This document shows positions 26,166 through 35,301 of a DNA stretch of 64,000 nt, piece by piece (the first letter of the stretch is position 1; each line of letters begins with the position of its first letter). Made by a program: the position numbers and the translations under genes. This stretch comes from Shewanella sp. HN-41 (GTDB lineage: Bacteria; Pseudomonadota; Gammaproteobacteria; Enterobacterales; Shewanellaceae). The notes beneath the pieces were generated by a model that was not told the origin of the DNA, made no database searches, and worked only from the letters and a program-made list of their open reading frames with translations. Location of the stretch: the NCBI RefSeq assembly GCF_000217915.1, contig NZ_AFOZ01000044.1:100583-164582 (forward strand), given 5' to 3'.

Positions 26166-27815
26166 ATGGAACGCGAATCAATGGAATTCGATGTTGTTAT
26201 CGTCGGGGCAGGGCCAGCAGGCTTGGCTACTGCGTGTCGGTTAATGCAAATATCACAGGATTCAGGTAAAGAAATCACCGTCTGTGTGGTAGAAAAAGGC
26301 TCTGAAGTGGGCGCGCATATTCTATCAGGCGCAGTATTCGAACCTAAGGTATTAGATGAACTGTTTAGCGACTGGCGTGAAAAAGATGCTCCGGTGAAAA
26401 CCGCTGTCACCCAGGATGAAATCTACCTACTCAGCTCCGCCACAGAAGGCCGAGCCATGCCGAATGCCCTTGTGCCAAAAACCATGCACAACGAAGGCAA
26501 TTACATTATCAGCGTAGGCAATTTGTCCCGTTGGCTCGCCACTCGCGCCGAAGAACTGGGTGTCGAAATCTTCCCCGGCTTTGCCGCGAGCGAACTGCTA
26601 TTTAATGAAGATAATAGTGTTAAAGGCATTTTAATTGGCGATATGGGCGTCGGCGCCGATGGCCAGCCCAAGGACAGTTACATGCCCGGCATGGAACTGC
26701 ACGCTAAATATACCGTATTCTCCGAGGGTTGCCGTGGTCACTTAGGCAAACAACTTATCGAAAAATATCATCTCGATAACGGTAAAACGCCGCAACATTA
26801 CGGCTTAGGCTTCAAAGAAATTTGGAAAGTCCCCGCCGAGCAGCACGAGCAAGGCAAAGTCGTGCACACCGGTGGCTGGCCATTAACCGATGGCGCCTCC
26901 GGCGGTGGTTTCCTCTACCATATGGAAGACAACCAAATTGCGGTCGGGCTGATTATTGATTTGAATTATAAAAATCCACACTTAAGCCCCTTCGATGAAT
27001 TCCAGCGCTATAAAACCCACCCTGTGATCGCGAAATATCTGACCGGTGGTGAGCGTTTAAGCTATGGCGCCCGCGCTATTACTAAGGGCGGCTTAAACTC
27101 GCTACCTAAGATGAGTTTCCCCGGCGGTCTTATCATAGGTTGCAATGCGGGCACCTTAAACTTCGCCAAAATCAAAGGCACCCACACTGCGATGAAGAGC
27201 GGTATCGTTGCAGCGGAAACCTTAGCCAAAGCTATGATGGCGGGGGTTGAGGGCGGTAAAGATCTCGACTGTTACCAAACCCACTTTGAAGAAAGCTGGT
27301 TACATGAAGAGCTGTATAAATCCCGCAACTTTGGTCCAGCAATGCACAAGTTTGGCACTTTGCTCGGTGGCGCCTTCAATTACATAGATCAAAACTGGTT
27401 TGGGGGTAAATTCCCTATCACATTGCGTGATGAACACCCAGATTACGCACAAATGGCGCCGGTGAGTGCTTACAGCAAGATTGATTATCCAAAACCCGAT
27501 GGCAAGCTAAGCTTCGACAAGCTGTCTTCAGTCTATCTGTCGAGCACTTTCCATGAGGAAGATCAACCCTGCCATTTGCGCCTCAAAGACAGCAGCATCC
27601 CACTGGGCATTAACTTGACTCAGTTTAATGAGCCTGCCCAGCGCTACTGTCCAGCCGGCGTGTATGAGATCGTCGAAGAAGCGGGTCAACCTAAGTTTGT
27701 GATCAATGCGCAAAACTGCATTCATTGCAAAACCTGCGACATTAAAGATCCGAGCCAAAACATCACTTGGGTTACCCCTGAGGGCGGCGGCGGACCGAAC
27801 TATCCGAATATGTAA
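26166..27815 (+). CDS. Electron transfer flavoprotein-ubiquinone oxidoreductase
   Basis: 549 residues from the ATG at 26166, behind AGAGGTGAACTG. FAD-binding GAGPAGLATACRL (about 14-26), the central LSYGARAITKGGLNSLPKMSFPGGLIIGCNAGTLN, and the C-terminal 4Fe-4S ferredoxin-like cluster RYCPAGVYE...CIHCKTCDIKDPSQNITW ending in PEGGGGPNYPNM. It passes electrons from ETF (fatty- and amino-acid dehydrogenases) to the quinone pool at the inner membrane. The etfAB genes are not nearby. Single gene with its own terminator. Confidence 0.95.
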   Translation: MERESMEFDVVIVGAGPAGLATACRLMQISQDSGKEITVCVVEKGSEVGAHILSGAVFEPKVLDELFSDWREKDAPVKTAVTQDEIYLLSSATEGRAMPNALVPKTMHNEGNYIISVGNLSRWLATRAEELGVEIFPGFAASELLFNEDNSVKGILIGDMGVGADGQPKDSYMPGMELHAKYTVFSEGCRGHLGKQLIEKYHLDNGKTPQHYGLGFKEIWKVPAEQHEQGKVVHTGGWPLTDGASGGGFLYHMEDNQIAVGLIIDLNYKNPHLSPFDEFQRYKTHPVIAKYLTGGERLSYGARAITKGGLNSLPKMSFPGGLIIGCNAGTLNFAKIKGTHTAMKSGIVAAETLAKAMMAGVEGGKDLDCYQTHFEESWLHEELYKSRNFGPAMHKFGTLLGGAFNYIDQNWFGGKFPITLRDEHPDYAQMAPVSAYSKIDYPKPDGKLSFDKLSSVYLSSTFHEEDQPCHLRLKDSSIPLGINLTQFNEPAQRYCPAGVYEIVEEAGQPKFVINAQNCIHCKTCDIKDPSQNITWVTPEGGGGPNYPNM

Positions 27816-27825
27816 TCTAAACGAA

Positions 27826-27849
27826 TAAGGCGTTCAAATGAACGCCTTA
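27826..27849 (+). terminator. Terminator after the ETF-QO gene
   Basis: 11-bp inverted repeat TAAGGCGTTCA / TGAACGCCTTA with a tiny loop, followed by CTTTTGC (weak T-tract). Confidence 0.65.
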
Positions 27850-28120
27850 CTTTTGCTTGCTTAAAAGATACATTTTGGTCACAATTGCGCCATAAAAATC
27901 GCACGCGTTCAATCAGCAACTCATTTCCATCTATACTCTACATAATTAGATCTACCGCAAGACCAACGGGTTAGGCCAAATAAATGTCTTGATACGCTGT
28001 TTTATTCGGCAATCGACCTAGACTAAGGTTAACTTTTAACATTCCTGTCCGATAACCACTATTGTACAAGAGTGCGTCGACCGATATTTCCAAACGTCCA
28101 ACACAGGCATATTGATATTT

Positions 28121-30037
28121 ATGATATTGAATAACCTCACCATCAAGCAGAAGATCCTGCTGACAGTGACATTTGCAGTGCTACTGTCGACCATACTCGT
28201 CGGCGTATTGAGCCAAAACAGCGCTAAAAGTGTCGTGCAACAACGTATGCTCGGGTCGGAAATGCCCAGCTTAATGATGCAAATACGCAATAAAATTGAG
28301 TTGGATATCTCCAGCTTAATGAACGCCGCGGAGCAACTCGCTAATAGCCGAATGCTATTGCAATGGCTCGAAAACGATCGCCCACAGGAGCAAGAGGCCC
28401 AAGTCGTTGCTCAATTAAAGGACATCACCCGTCAATATAAATTGGCCCAGGCTTCCTACGCCGACAGACAAACCGCCGCCTATTACACTCAAGATGGGTT
28501 TCTGCGCGTACTCACCCCCGCACAGGATGGCTGGTTTTTTGGTTACCGGGATAGTGGCCAAGAACGTATGTTAAACGTGTTTACCGAGGCCAACGGCGAA
28601 GTAAAACTCTTTATCAACTATCAGCAACCCAATGGTCGAGGCTTAGTCGGTCTAGCCAAATCCCTCGATGATATGGTGCGTTTACTCGGCTCTTTTAAAA
28701 TTGAAGATACGGGTTTTGTTTACTTAGTCGACGCTAAGGGCGAAGTGAAACTTCACCCGGATCCACAGCAGATTGGTAAGAGCAGCCTCAGCAGCTTGTA
28801 CTCAGGCTCTAATTCAAGTTCATTGTTAAATCGTAGCGATTTCAATTTAATCGATATTGAGATCAATGGTGAAAACACCTTTGTGGCCAGTAGCTATATC
28901 CCTTCGATGGATTGGTATTTAGTCGCCCAAGTCCCGGAGGCTGAGGTGTTTGCGCTCCTAAAAGATGCTGCCTACCAGATCCTTATTTGGACCCTGATCA
29001 TTGCCGCAGGCTTTATTATGCTTGCGATTGTGGTCGCAGGCTCGGTCAGCCGTCCTATTGCCCAAGTCGCTACCATGTTCCGTGATATTGGTGAAGGTGA
29101 AGGTGATCTACGTCAACGCTTACCCGTCAATGGTGAAGATGAAATTGCGCAGTTAGCCCAAGGATTTAACAGCTTTATCAGCAAGATCCAAGAGTCGGTC
29201 ATTGAAGTAGCCCAAACCAGCGAACAACTCGGATTTTCGGCGAAGGATGTGTCCAATCAGGCCCAGCAAACCTTAGAAGACAGCCACGAGCAGAAAGATC
29301 GCACTATGATGGTGGTCACCGCTATCAATGAGATGGGGGCGACGGTGAATGAAATTGCCAGCAATGCCGCCCAAGCCGCCGTTGCCGCTAAAGATGCCGA
29401 TACTGAATCTAGCAGCGGTCAGGTGGTCGTCACTCGTGCACGGGATACCATTAATCAACTATCTAAGGATGTGGAACAGGTCGGTGAAGTGATCGAGTCC
29501 CTTGCGACCCACACTAAGTCCATTGGGGGGATTTTAGATGTGATCCGCGCCATTTCCGAGCAAACGAATCTGTTGGCCCTGAATGCTGCCATTGAAGCGG
29601 CACGCGCCGGTGAAGCGGGACGCGGTTTTGCCGTCGTAGCCGATGAAGTGCGTAATTTAGCATCGCGTACTGCGGCATCGACCAATGAAGTGCAAGGAAT
29701 GATAGACAAACTGCAGTCTGAGGCAAGCCGCGCCGTAGCGGCAATGGCCCAGAGCCGTACTCGCTCCCATGAAGGGGTCGCGGCCGTCGATGAAGCCAGT
29801 CAATCCTTAGTTGGTATCAGTGACCGCATAGGTTTAATCAGCGATATGAATATTCAAGTGGCCGCCGCAACGGAAGAGCAATCGACCGTGGTGGAGGATA
29901 TCAACCGTAACGTAACTGAAATTAACGATATCACCCAACGCACCGCCAACACGGCTCAAGCCGCAGCACAGGCGAGCCTCGCACTGAATCAATTAGCCCA
30001 CCGCTTAGATACTTTAGTGGCTAAGTTTAAGGTGTAA
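28121..30037 (+). CDS. Methyl-accepting chemotaxis protein with periplasmic Cache-type sensor
   Basis: 638 residues from ATG 28121 (MILNNLTIKQKILLTVTFAVLL). TM1 about 13-33, a ~260-residue periplasmic dCache-like region (DTGFVYLVDAKGEVKLHPDP), TM2 about 290-312, HAMP (SVSRPIAQVATMF), and a signalling domain whose hairpin tip reads ISEQTNLLALNAAIEAARAG then GRGFAVVADEVRNLA. It lacks an NWETF pentapeptide, ending LVAKFKV. Ligand unknown. Strong terminator follows. Confidence 0.95.
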   Translation: MILNNLTIKQKILLTVTFAVLLSTILVGVLSQNSAKSVVQQRMLGSEMPSLMMQIRNKIELDISSLMNAAEQLANSRMLLQWLENDRPQEQEAQVVAQLKDITRQYKLAQASYADRQTAAYYTQDGFLRVLTPAQDGWFFGYRDSGQERMLNVFTEANGEVKLFINYQQPNGRGLVGLAKSLDDMVRLLGSFKIEDTGFVYLVDAKGEVKLHPDPQQIGKSSLSSLYSGSNSSSLLNRSDFNLIDIEINGENTFVASSYIPSMDWYLVAQVPEAEVFALLKDAAYQILIWTLIIAAGFIMLAIVVAGSVSRPIAQVATMFRDIGEGEGDLRQRLPVNGEDEIAQLAQGFNSFISKIQESVIEVAQTSEQLGFSAKDVSNQAQQTLEDSHEQKDRTMMVVTAINEMGATVNEIASNAAQAAVAAKDADTESSSGQVVVTRARDTINQLSKDVEQVGEVIESLATHTKSIGGILDVIRAISEQTNLLALNAAIEAARAGEAGRGFAVVADEVRNLASRTAASTNEVQGMIDKLQSEASRAVAAMAQSRTRSHEGVAAVDEASQSLVGISDRIGLISDMNIQVAAATEEQSTVVEDINRNVTEINDITQRTANTAQAAAQASLALNQLAHRLDTLVAKFKV

Positions 30038-30060
30038 CTCTTTATTCCTGCCCCATAAAA

Positions 30061-30095
30061 AACGCCTTAGATGGAGACATCTAAGGCGTTTTCTT
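30061..30095 (+). terminator. Terminator after the chemoreceptor
   Basis: Perfect 13-bp stem AACGCCTTAGATG / CATCTAAGGCGTT with a GAGA tetraloop, then TTCTTTATTT. Confidence 0.9.
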
Positions 30096-30110
30096 TATTT
30101 CCATTAACAC

Positions 30111-30467
30111 TCAATCCACCGCAATAAATCTAATGGTGAGAGGATAACGATACACTTGCCCCTCACTGGCTTTGATGATCCTAAGCACAGTGCACACAAG
30201 ATCCAAAATAGCGAGCACAATTAAGAAGATAAATCCAATACCTATGAAGGCCAGCACACCACTGATAATCACATAGATCAGCAAACTCAGTTTAAAGTTC
30301 AAACAACTGCGACCACATTGATCGACAAATACTGACTCTTCGCGTTTCATCAACCAGATGGTCAGTGGTCCCAAAATTGAGCCCAGCGGCACTAGGTATC
30401 CAATAAAGCTTGAGGCGTATACCAGTAAGCCAAAATCTCTATCACTTTTTGTAACGGGTTCAATCAT
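30111..30467 (-). CDS. DUF4870 (Tic20-like) membrane protein
   Basis: 118 residues with three to four membrane helices: LLVYASSFIGYLVPLGSILGPLTIWLMKREES, then FKLSLLIYVIISGVLAFIGIGFIFLIVLAILDLV, then a short tail YPLTIRFI. The P(L)GxILxPLxIWL and (N)FxLSLLIY pattern is that of DUF4870. Function unknown. Downstream of the MOSC gene on the same strand, but separated by about 30 bp. Confidence 0.8.
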   Translation of the reverse strand: MIEPVTKSDRDFGLLVYASSFIGYLVPLGSILGPLTIWLMKREESVFVDQCGRSCLNFKLSLLIYVIISGVLAFIGIGFIFLIVLAILDLVCTVLRIIKASEGQVYRYPLTIRFIAVD

Positions 30468-30498
30468 AAGGTCATCCTTGATTTATCATTATAAATAC

Positions 30499-31188
30499 TT
30501 ATTTACCGCTCGGCCCATATAAGCGCATTTGCCAATCTTCCACCGTTTGCGATGCTAAGCGCCGTTGTAGACTATTAACCCAACTCTGTGCTAATCCCTC
30601 ACAGGAAGCTAAACGATCATAGCCGCTGGCATTAAAGGTGGGGGAAAAATAGAGTGCCATGGCCTCGGCCACACAGATATCGGTTCGGCGCTCAAGCAAT
30701 TCAATTTTATCTTGTAACTGAATCACTCCTGGGGTGAGTATTCGGTAGAACCAGCCACATAACTGGCTTTGCTGCATGGCCAATGCAAAATCCCTGTGGC
30801 CAAATTGTAGGTTTAGCTTAAAACAGGGTGAACGAGGTTGAGTGACCTGCACTGTTACCTGACCAATCTGCAGGACATCACCAATATTCACTTGGGTTTC
30901 ATTGAGCCCAACTGTACTGATGTTTTCCCCCATACTAGGGGCATCTTCGAACCGAGTGATTAAATCCCAACGGCGATATTGGCCATAGTGTTCACGGGGA
31001 AAATGATGCAACACCCGGTCGAGCCCACCGTGGTGTTTAGGATCGGCTTGGACATCCCCTTCGACATGATCGAGATGCACTATCAGTTGCTCTGCGGCTT
31101 GCTTACCGTTAATCCCTGTAGAAACCCCTTCAATCTCTTGGATATTTGACCCTGTATACAATCCAGATAACTTGTTTACCAACAACAT
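30499..31188 (-). CDS. MOSC domain protein, YiiM type
   Basis: 229 residues from ATG 31188, behind GGGAGTTACCG. MOSC beta-barrel signatures include DPKHHGGLDRVLHHFPREHY, TVGLNETQVNIGDVLQIGQVTVQVTQPRSPCFKLNLQFG (the conserved Cys is the expected Moco-sulfur ligand) and a C-terminal helical (3-alpha) domain as in YiiM. YiiM-like proteins reduce N-hydroxylated bases using Moco, consistent with the moa/mod cluster 5 kb away. Probably cytosolic. Confidence 0.88.
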   Translation of the reverse strand: MLLVNKLSGLYTGSNIQEIEGVSTGINGKQAAEQLIVHLDHVEGDVQADPKHHGGLDRVLHHFPREHYGQYRRWDLITRFEDAPSMGENISTVGLNETQVNIGDVLQIGQVTVQVTQPRSPCFKLNLQFGHRDFALAMQQSQLCGWFYRILTPGVIQLQDKIELLERRTDICVAEAMALYFSPTFNASGYDRLASCEGLAQSWVNSLQRRLASQTVEDWQMRLYGPSGK

Positions 31189-31395
31189 CGGTAACTCCCT
31201 TCTCAATGGCTGACAAGACATAAATACACACGGCGAGGCTTCAACACACCTGCGACTAAGACCATACTAAATAGCAGCTTAAAATTGTAAATCACTCTAT
31301 CGGGCTAGCAGAATGTTGGATCCCTAAAGGAGCGTCTTGGGAGAAAAAGCGGGCATACAACACTCGACCACATTAAACCATTAGTGTTCAATAAC

Positions 31396-32853
31396 TTAGT
31401 GATTTAATGCAACTTGATTACGCCCAGCCTCTTTTGCTTGATACAAGGCTAAATCGGCCCGTTTAATTAAATCTTCCACGGGTTCCTGCTCCTGAGACTC
31501 CGCCACACCGATACTGGCCGTAATAGAGATGTGAACCCCGTTAACTTTAAGCTCCCGTTGAGAAATCGTCCGACAAATCTGCTCAGCAAACTCCGCCGCT
31601 CGGCTTAAATCCATTTCTGGCACTAGGATTAAAAACTCCTCTCCCCCCCAGCGGCACAACACGTCTTGCTCTTTAAGTTGACCGCGCAATAGGTTACATA
31701 CGGTTTTCAATACGAGATCGCCAATGCTATGTCCATAGTTATCATTCACTTTTTTAAAGTGATCTATGTCGAGTAACAGGATAGACATGGCGGCTTGATC
31801 CGACTTGGCTTTCTCCAATGCGCGATGAAAATACTCTTCAAACACTTGCCGGTTAGCGGCGCCGGTGAGTTTATCCGTCGAGGCCATGATCTCCAACTTA
31901 CGCTGATAGCGGCCTAGGGTCATGTTGGAGATAAATAGAATGCCAAGAGTAACCACTAGACTCAACGCCAAATTACCCCAGAAGGTGTTAAGGAGTTCTT
32001 GTTCCTGTGGGGCTTCTTCCTGTTCAACAATTAAATACCATTTAAACTCAGGGACTAAACGGCTGTTCAAATAGATGGTTTTACCATTTTTATGATAACT
32101 AAAGGCCGCACTCGGGCTAGTCAAAATACGCGTCGCTAAGGTGTCGAGGCCAGCACTGGTTTGCAATGAATCGGCACCATCATATTCATCGCCATGTAGG
32201 GTCACATTCCCCTGCCTATCGGTAAAGAAAACCCGCCGGTTATAACGTTTTTGATAAAGCTCAATCAGTGACTTAACCTTCTCTACCGCTAAACCAACAC
32301 CGGTAACACCAATAAACTTACCTTCAAAATCAAATACTTTGTAGTTTACAAATACGGTTGTCTTAGTCCTATCCGCCGTATCGGCATCGATATTGATCTC
32401 ATAATGCTCAGCCTCAGGCAAAGAACGCACTCTAAAGTACCAAGCGTCATTTGGCTCAACATCTTGAATTTGCGTTAAAATACCCTTTGGGTGGTAATAG
32501 TTACGACTCTGCTCGGAGACGAAAAAACTCGTCACCGTACCGTACTTTTCTTGGATTTCCTTTAAATACCGAATGAGCTTCTCAGGCTCTTGTTCGCGGT
32601 TTAATGTCCAATCTCGAACAAAGGTGTCCTGGGCCATCAGGGAAGAAATAAAAATCGGACGCAGCAGATCCTGTTGAATTTCTGAGTAAATATTATCGCT
32701 GGTGAGGGGTAAGGTATTACTCTCAATTTGCTGACTGAGTGAATCATGGGCAACTTTGTAACTGATACCACTAGTGACTAAAAATGCGGTCAATAATAAT
32801 ACCGACAACAACCAAATAAATTTCTTTTTATCATTCCAAACATGATTGCCCAT
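31396..32853 (-). CDS. Membrane diguanylate cyclase with Cache sensor (GGDEF)
   Basis: 485 residues from ATG 32853, behind TTGGAGTTAAGA. TM1 about 15-35, periplasmic dCache-like region (PNDAWYFRVRSLPEAEHYEIN, RVFFTDRQGNVTLHG), TM2 about 290, then GGDEF: DKLTGAANRQVFEEYF, LLLDIDHFKKVNDNYGHSIGD and active site RWGGEEF. The RxxD I-site is not evident five residues before it. Makes c-di-GMP in response to an outside signal. No EAL domain. Monocistronic. Confidence 0.93.
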   Translation of the reverse strand: MGNHVWNDKKKFIWLLSVLLLTAFLVTSGISYKVAHDSLSQQIESNTLPLTSDNIYSEIQQDLLRPIFISSLMAQDTFVRDWTLNREQEPEKLIRYLKEIQEKYGTVTSFFVSEQSRNYYHPKGILTQIQDVEPNDAWYFRVRSLPEAEHYEINIDADTADRTKTTVFVNYKVFDFEGKFIGVTGVGLAVEKVKSLIELYQKRYNRRVFFTDRQGNVTLHGDEYDGADSLQTSAGLDTLATRILTSPSAAFSYHKNGKTIYLNSRLVPEFKWYLIVEQEEAPQEQELLNTFWGNLALSLVVTLGILFISNMTLGRYQRKLEIMASTDKLTGAANRQVFEEYFHRALEKAKSDQAAMSILLLDIDHFKKVNDNYGHSIGDLVLKTVCNLLRGQLKEQDVLCRWGGEEFLILVPEMDLSRAAEFAEQICRTISQRELKVNGVHISITASIGVAESQEQEPVEDLIKRADLALYQAKEAGRNQVALNH

Positions 32854-32996
32854 TCTTAACTCCAACGACGACATACTTTGAACGGCTTATTATTTTTTTC
32901 AAGTATTTGAGCTGAACAAATGTTAACGCAATTATGTAATTGCCGCACAATATTTCAGCAACATGAACGTTCTTGAGGGAAATAACATTTTTTGGG

Positions 32997-33026
32997 TAAA
33001 AAAATGCCCCGTTGGGGAAACGGGGC
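32997..33026 (-). terminator. Terminator of the PfkB kinase gene
   Basis: Minus-strand stem GCCCCGTT / AACGGGGC with a 5-nt loop, followed by ATTTTTTT. Lies 130 bp after the kinase stop. Confidence 0.85.
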
Positions 33027-33155
33027 AAAACATGCGAAACAACAAGATGGGAGAAAAATATCAGAAAATGTTAAAGGACAAGAGCTATGCGTCACTGTGG
33101 CTAATCTACCAAGCCTAAATGACAGAAAGATGACTCAACCCTTAAATAACAACTC

Positions 33156-34007
33156 TTACGTCGACTCTTTTGTCTCTAAATACTGTTTCAGTGCATCCCC
33201 AGGAATCGAACTGTCTGTCGCCACCGCAAACGCTGCCCAGATAGCGCCTTCGGCCATGGCTTGGGTAATTGTCTGCCCCAGACACAAGCTATGTATTAAC
33301 CCCGCCGCATAGGCATCTCCGGCACCTGTGGTATCGACGACTTTCGCGGGGACAGCGGGGACATGCTGCACTTGATCTTGGGTATATACCTTGGCCCCAT
33401 TGATACCATCGGTAACCACAAAGTAATCGAGTGAGTCCCCAGCAATACTCACACCATAGTCCCAGAATGCGGTTTCACATCGCCCCTGCATATCACTCGC
33501 CGATGCCAATAACACATGGCAGGGTCTTGGCCTATCGTCCTTAGCTAATTGGGCGACAACGAGGCAATGATCTAGTGCTGTTTTTGCCCAACTGACCGCC
33601 CCCTCAGCCGAAGTATTAAAATACAGCGCATCCCACTGCTGCCACTTGGGTGGCACAGATAATTCAAATATCGGTCTTTGGGGGCGAATAATAGTGCGTT
33701 CACCGTCGGGCGTCATCACGAGCAGCATTTCACAGGTATTACCGGGACGGCGCTGCACCAAACGACAATCCAGCCCTTGAGTACTCGCCTCTGCGATGAC
33801 CCAATCACCCACTTTATCCCGACCTACCTGACTGACAAGTGCAACCCTATGACCCGCCCACACTAGGCCGAGCCCGGTATTCGCCCCACCTCCCCCCAAC
33901 CTTTGTCCACCGTCTTGATAATGAAAACGACCACCTGTTTTTAATGGTTTATCAAGCAATAAAATCCGATCACAGTTGAGGTTAGCAACCAGCAAAATAT
34001 TCGCCAT
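33156..34007 (-). CDS. PfkB family sugar kinase
   Basis: 283 residues from ATG 34007 (MANILLVANLNCDRILLLDKPLKTGGRFHY). GGGGANTGLGLVWAGH (PfkB signature 1 region) and VVDTTGAGDAYAAGLIHSL (signature 2, with catalytic Asp in GAGD) are intact. It phosphorylates a sugar or nucleoside with ATP; the substrate is not readable. The open frame upstream (to 34223) is not kinase-like. Confidence 0.9.
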   Translation of the reverse strand: MANILLVANLNCDRILLLDKPLKTGGRFHYQDGGQRLGGGGANTGLGLVWAGHRVALVSQVGRDKVGDWVIAEASTQGLDCRLVQRRPGNTCEMLLVMTPDGERTIIRPQRPIFELSVPPKWQQWDALYFNTSAEGAVSWAKTALDHCLVVAQLAKDDRPRPCHVLLASASDMQGRCETAFWDYGVSIAGDSLDYFVVTDGINGAKVYTQDQVQHVPAVPAKVVDTTGAGDAYAAGLIHSLCLGQTITQAMAEGAIWAAFAVATDSSIPGDALKQYLETKEST

Positions 34008-34371
34008 TACACGGCTCCAGAGGGCAGAAAAAAAGCGCCAGTTAAGAAACAAGAAATGCCCCAATCTAGACCAAAATCTCCTTAGGGACAATCCAATACT
34101 CTGGTATTGGGTTCTAGCGGGATATGCAGCCAAAATATTTTGCCTGTGTAAGCCTTTTCCCATTGTTCTATTGAGCAAATCGGTACTCAGATCATGTAAA
34201 AACTGCAAGAACTTATTTAACAATATGTTTATAAAGGCTAAATATTAAATTTAGCCACCAGATATATCCATGTCATTAGACTGTCATCAAGGACGTTCAA
34301 TAACACCTAATGGAAAAACGTTAAAATGCGCACTCAAGGATGAAATACAGAATGGAGTCAATCCAAGGCTA

Positions 34372-34563
34372 ATGGAAATGCCATATAACGATGAGGATAG
34401 AGAGGAGCAATTGCGGCGTTATCGACTCTGCCTAGAAGAATTTAATACATTGGAGTTTCACGACACCTACGTTGCTCAAATAAAGCAGGAATATCTGTTA
34501 TTGAAAGAGCTGATGGAGGAGCAGCAGGCCACAGTGGCGGAACCTAACTACCCCTTAAAATGA
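34372..34563 (+). CDS. Small conserved hypothetical protein (63 aa)
   Basis: 63 residues, MEMPYNDEDREEQLRRYRLCLEEFNTLEFHDTYVAQIKQEYLLLKEL, charged and helical, possibly coiled coil. The ATG at 34372 has CCAAGGCTA in front. The frame is open from an ATG at 34270 (97 aa), but the extra part is less protein-like. Family not recognised. Confidence 0.55.
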   Translation: MEMPYNDEDREEQLRRYRLCLEEFNTLEFHDTYVAQIKQEYLLLKELMEEQQATVAEPNYPLK

Positions 34564-34571
34564 CACCCCTG

Positions 34572-34967
34572 TTAACCCATCGGTGTCAATGGTGACAAAG
34601 AGGCCAATTTCACTTCTAACTGCCAATCGAGGACCACCATATCAGAGGGTTGCCAGCTCTCATCAACCCACTCGTAAATTTGCCCAGGATCTTCCTCTGC
34701 ATTTACTAACAGACGGCGTCCATCCTTTAAAACTAAAGTATAATCAAGCCCCTGAGCATCAACACTCTCTATATCCCCCAAGACGTTATGATGTATGGCC
34801 GAAATTGTTCCAGTCGCCTTTACGGCTGGGTTACCCTTGGCTCCGCTGTAAAATCTTAATGCCTCGTTAGTCGCGGGTTTATGAAATATAAACTCCTCAG
34901 TCACGCCCACTACGAGTGACGGATCAAGTTCATACCAGGCGGGTATCCATAATGCGTTCATTGTCAT
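34572..34967 (-). CDS. Hypothetical protein (131 aa)
   Basis: 131 residues, MTMNALWIPAWYELDPSLVVGVTEEFIFHKPATNEALRF, mostly beta-strand by pattern, with DYTLVLKDGRRLLVNAEEDPGQIYEWVDESW. Ribosome site AGGAT is 8 nt before the ATG. No signal peptide. I do not recognise the family. Convergent with the small gene at 34372. Confidence 0.6.
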   Translation of the reverse strand: MTMNALWIPAWYELDPSLVVGVTEEFIFHKPATNEALRFYSGAKGNPAVKATGTISAIHHNVLGDIESVDAQGLDYTLVLKDGRRLLVNAEEDPGQIYEWVDESWQPSDMVVLDWQLEVKLASLSPLTPMG

Positions 34968-35301
34968 CCCGTTATATCCTGCATAATAATGTTACGGACG
35001 GGATCATTCTGCCTTAACCTAGGGAGAGAAAATACTGTTCAAGGATAAAATAATTTTTACTGTGCTGAGCCCCGAACTCTCCCCTTTGACATTGCAATAA
35101 AAGACTAAACAACAAGGTCATATCATCTGATATGCAACCTAGGATACTGGCATTGGACTCTCTTGACCTTTCTGTTAGTTTGGGAAAACGAAGAGATAAA
35201 ATGACATCTGCTGTCGGCACTATGATCCTAGATCTCGCTTGAGCGTATACAGTCGTAATACCGATAAGCCATTACCACGCTTGCATTGCAGGCCTACAAA
35301 T

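Noticed and set aside
31188..31396. Regulatory RNA between the GGDEF and MOSC genes
   Set aside because: No stable structure or terminator recognised.
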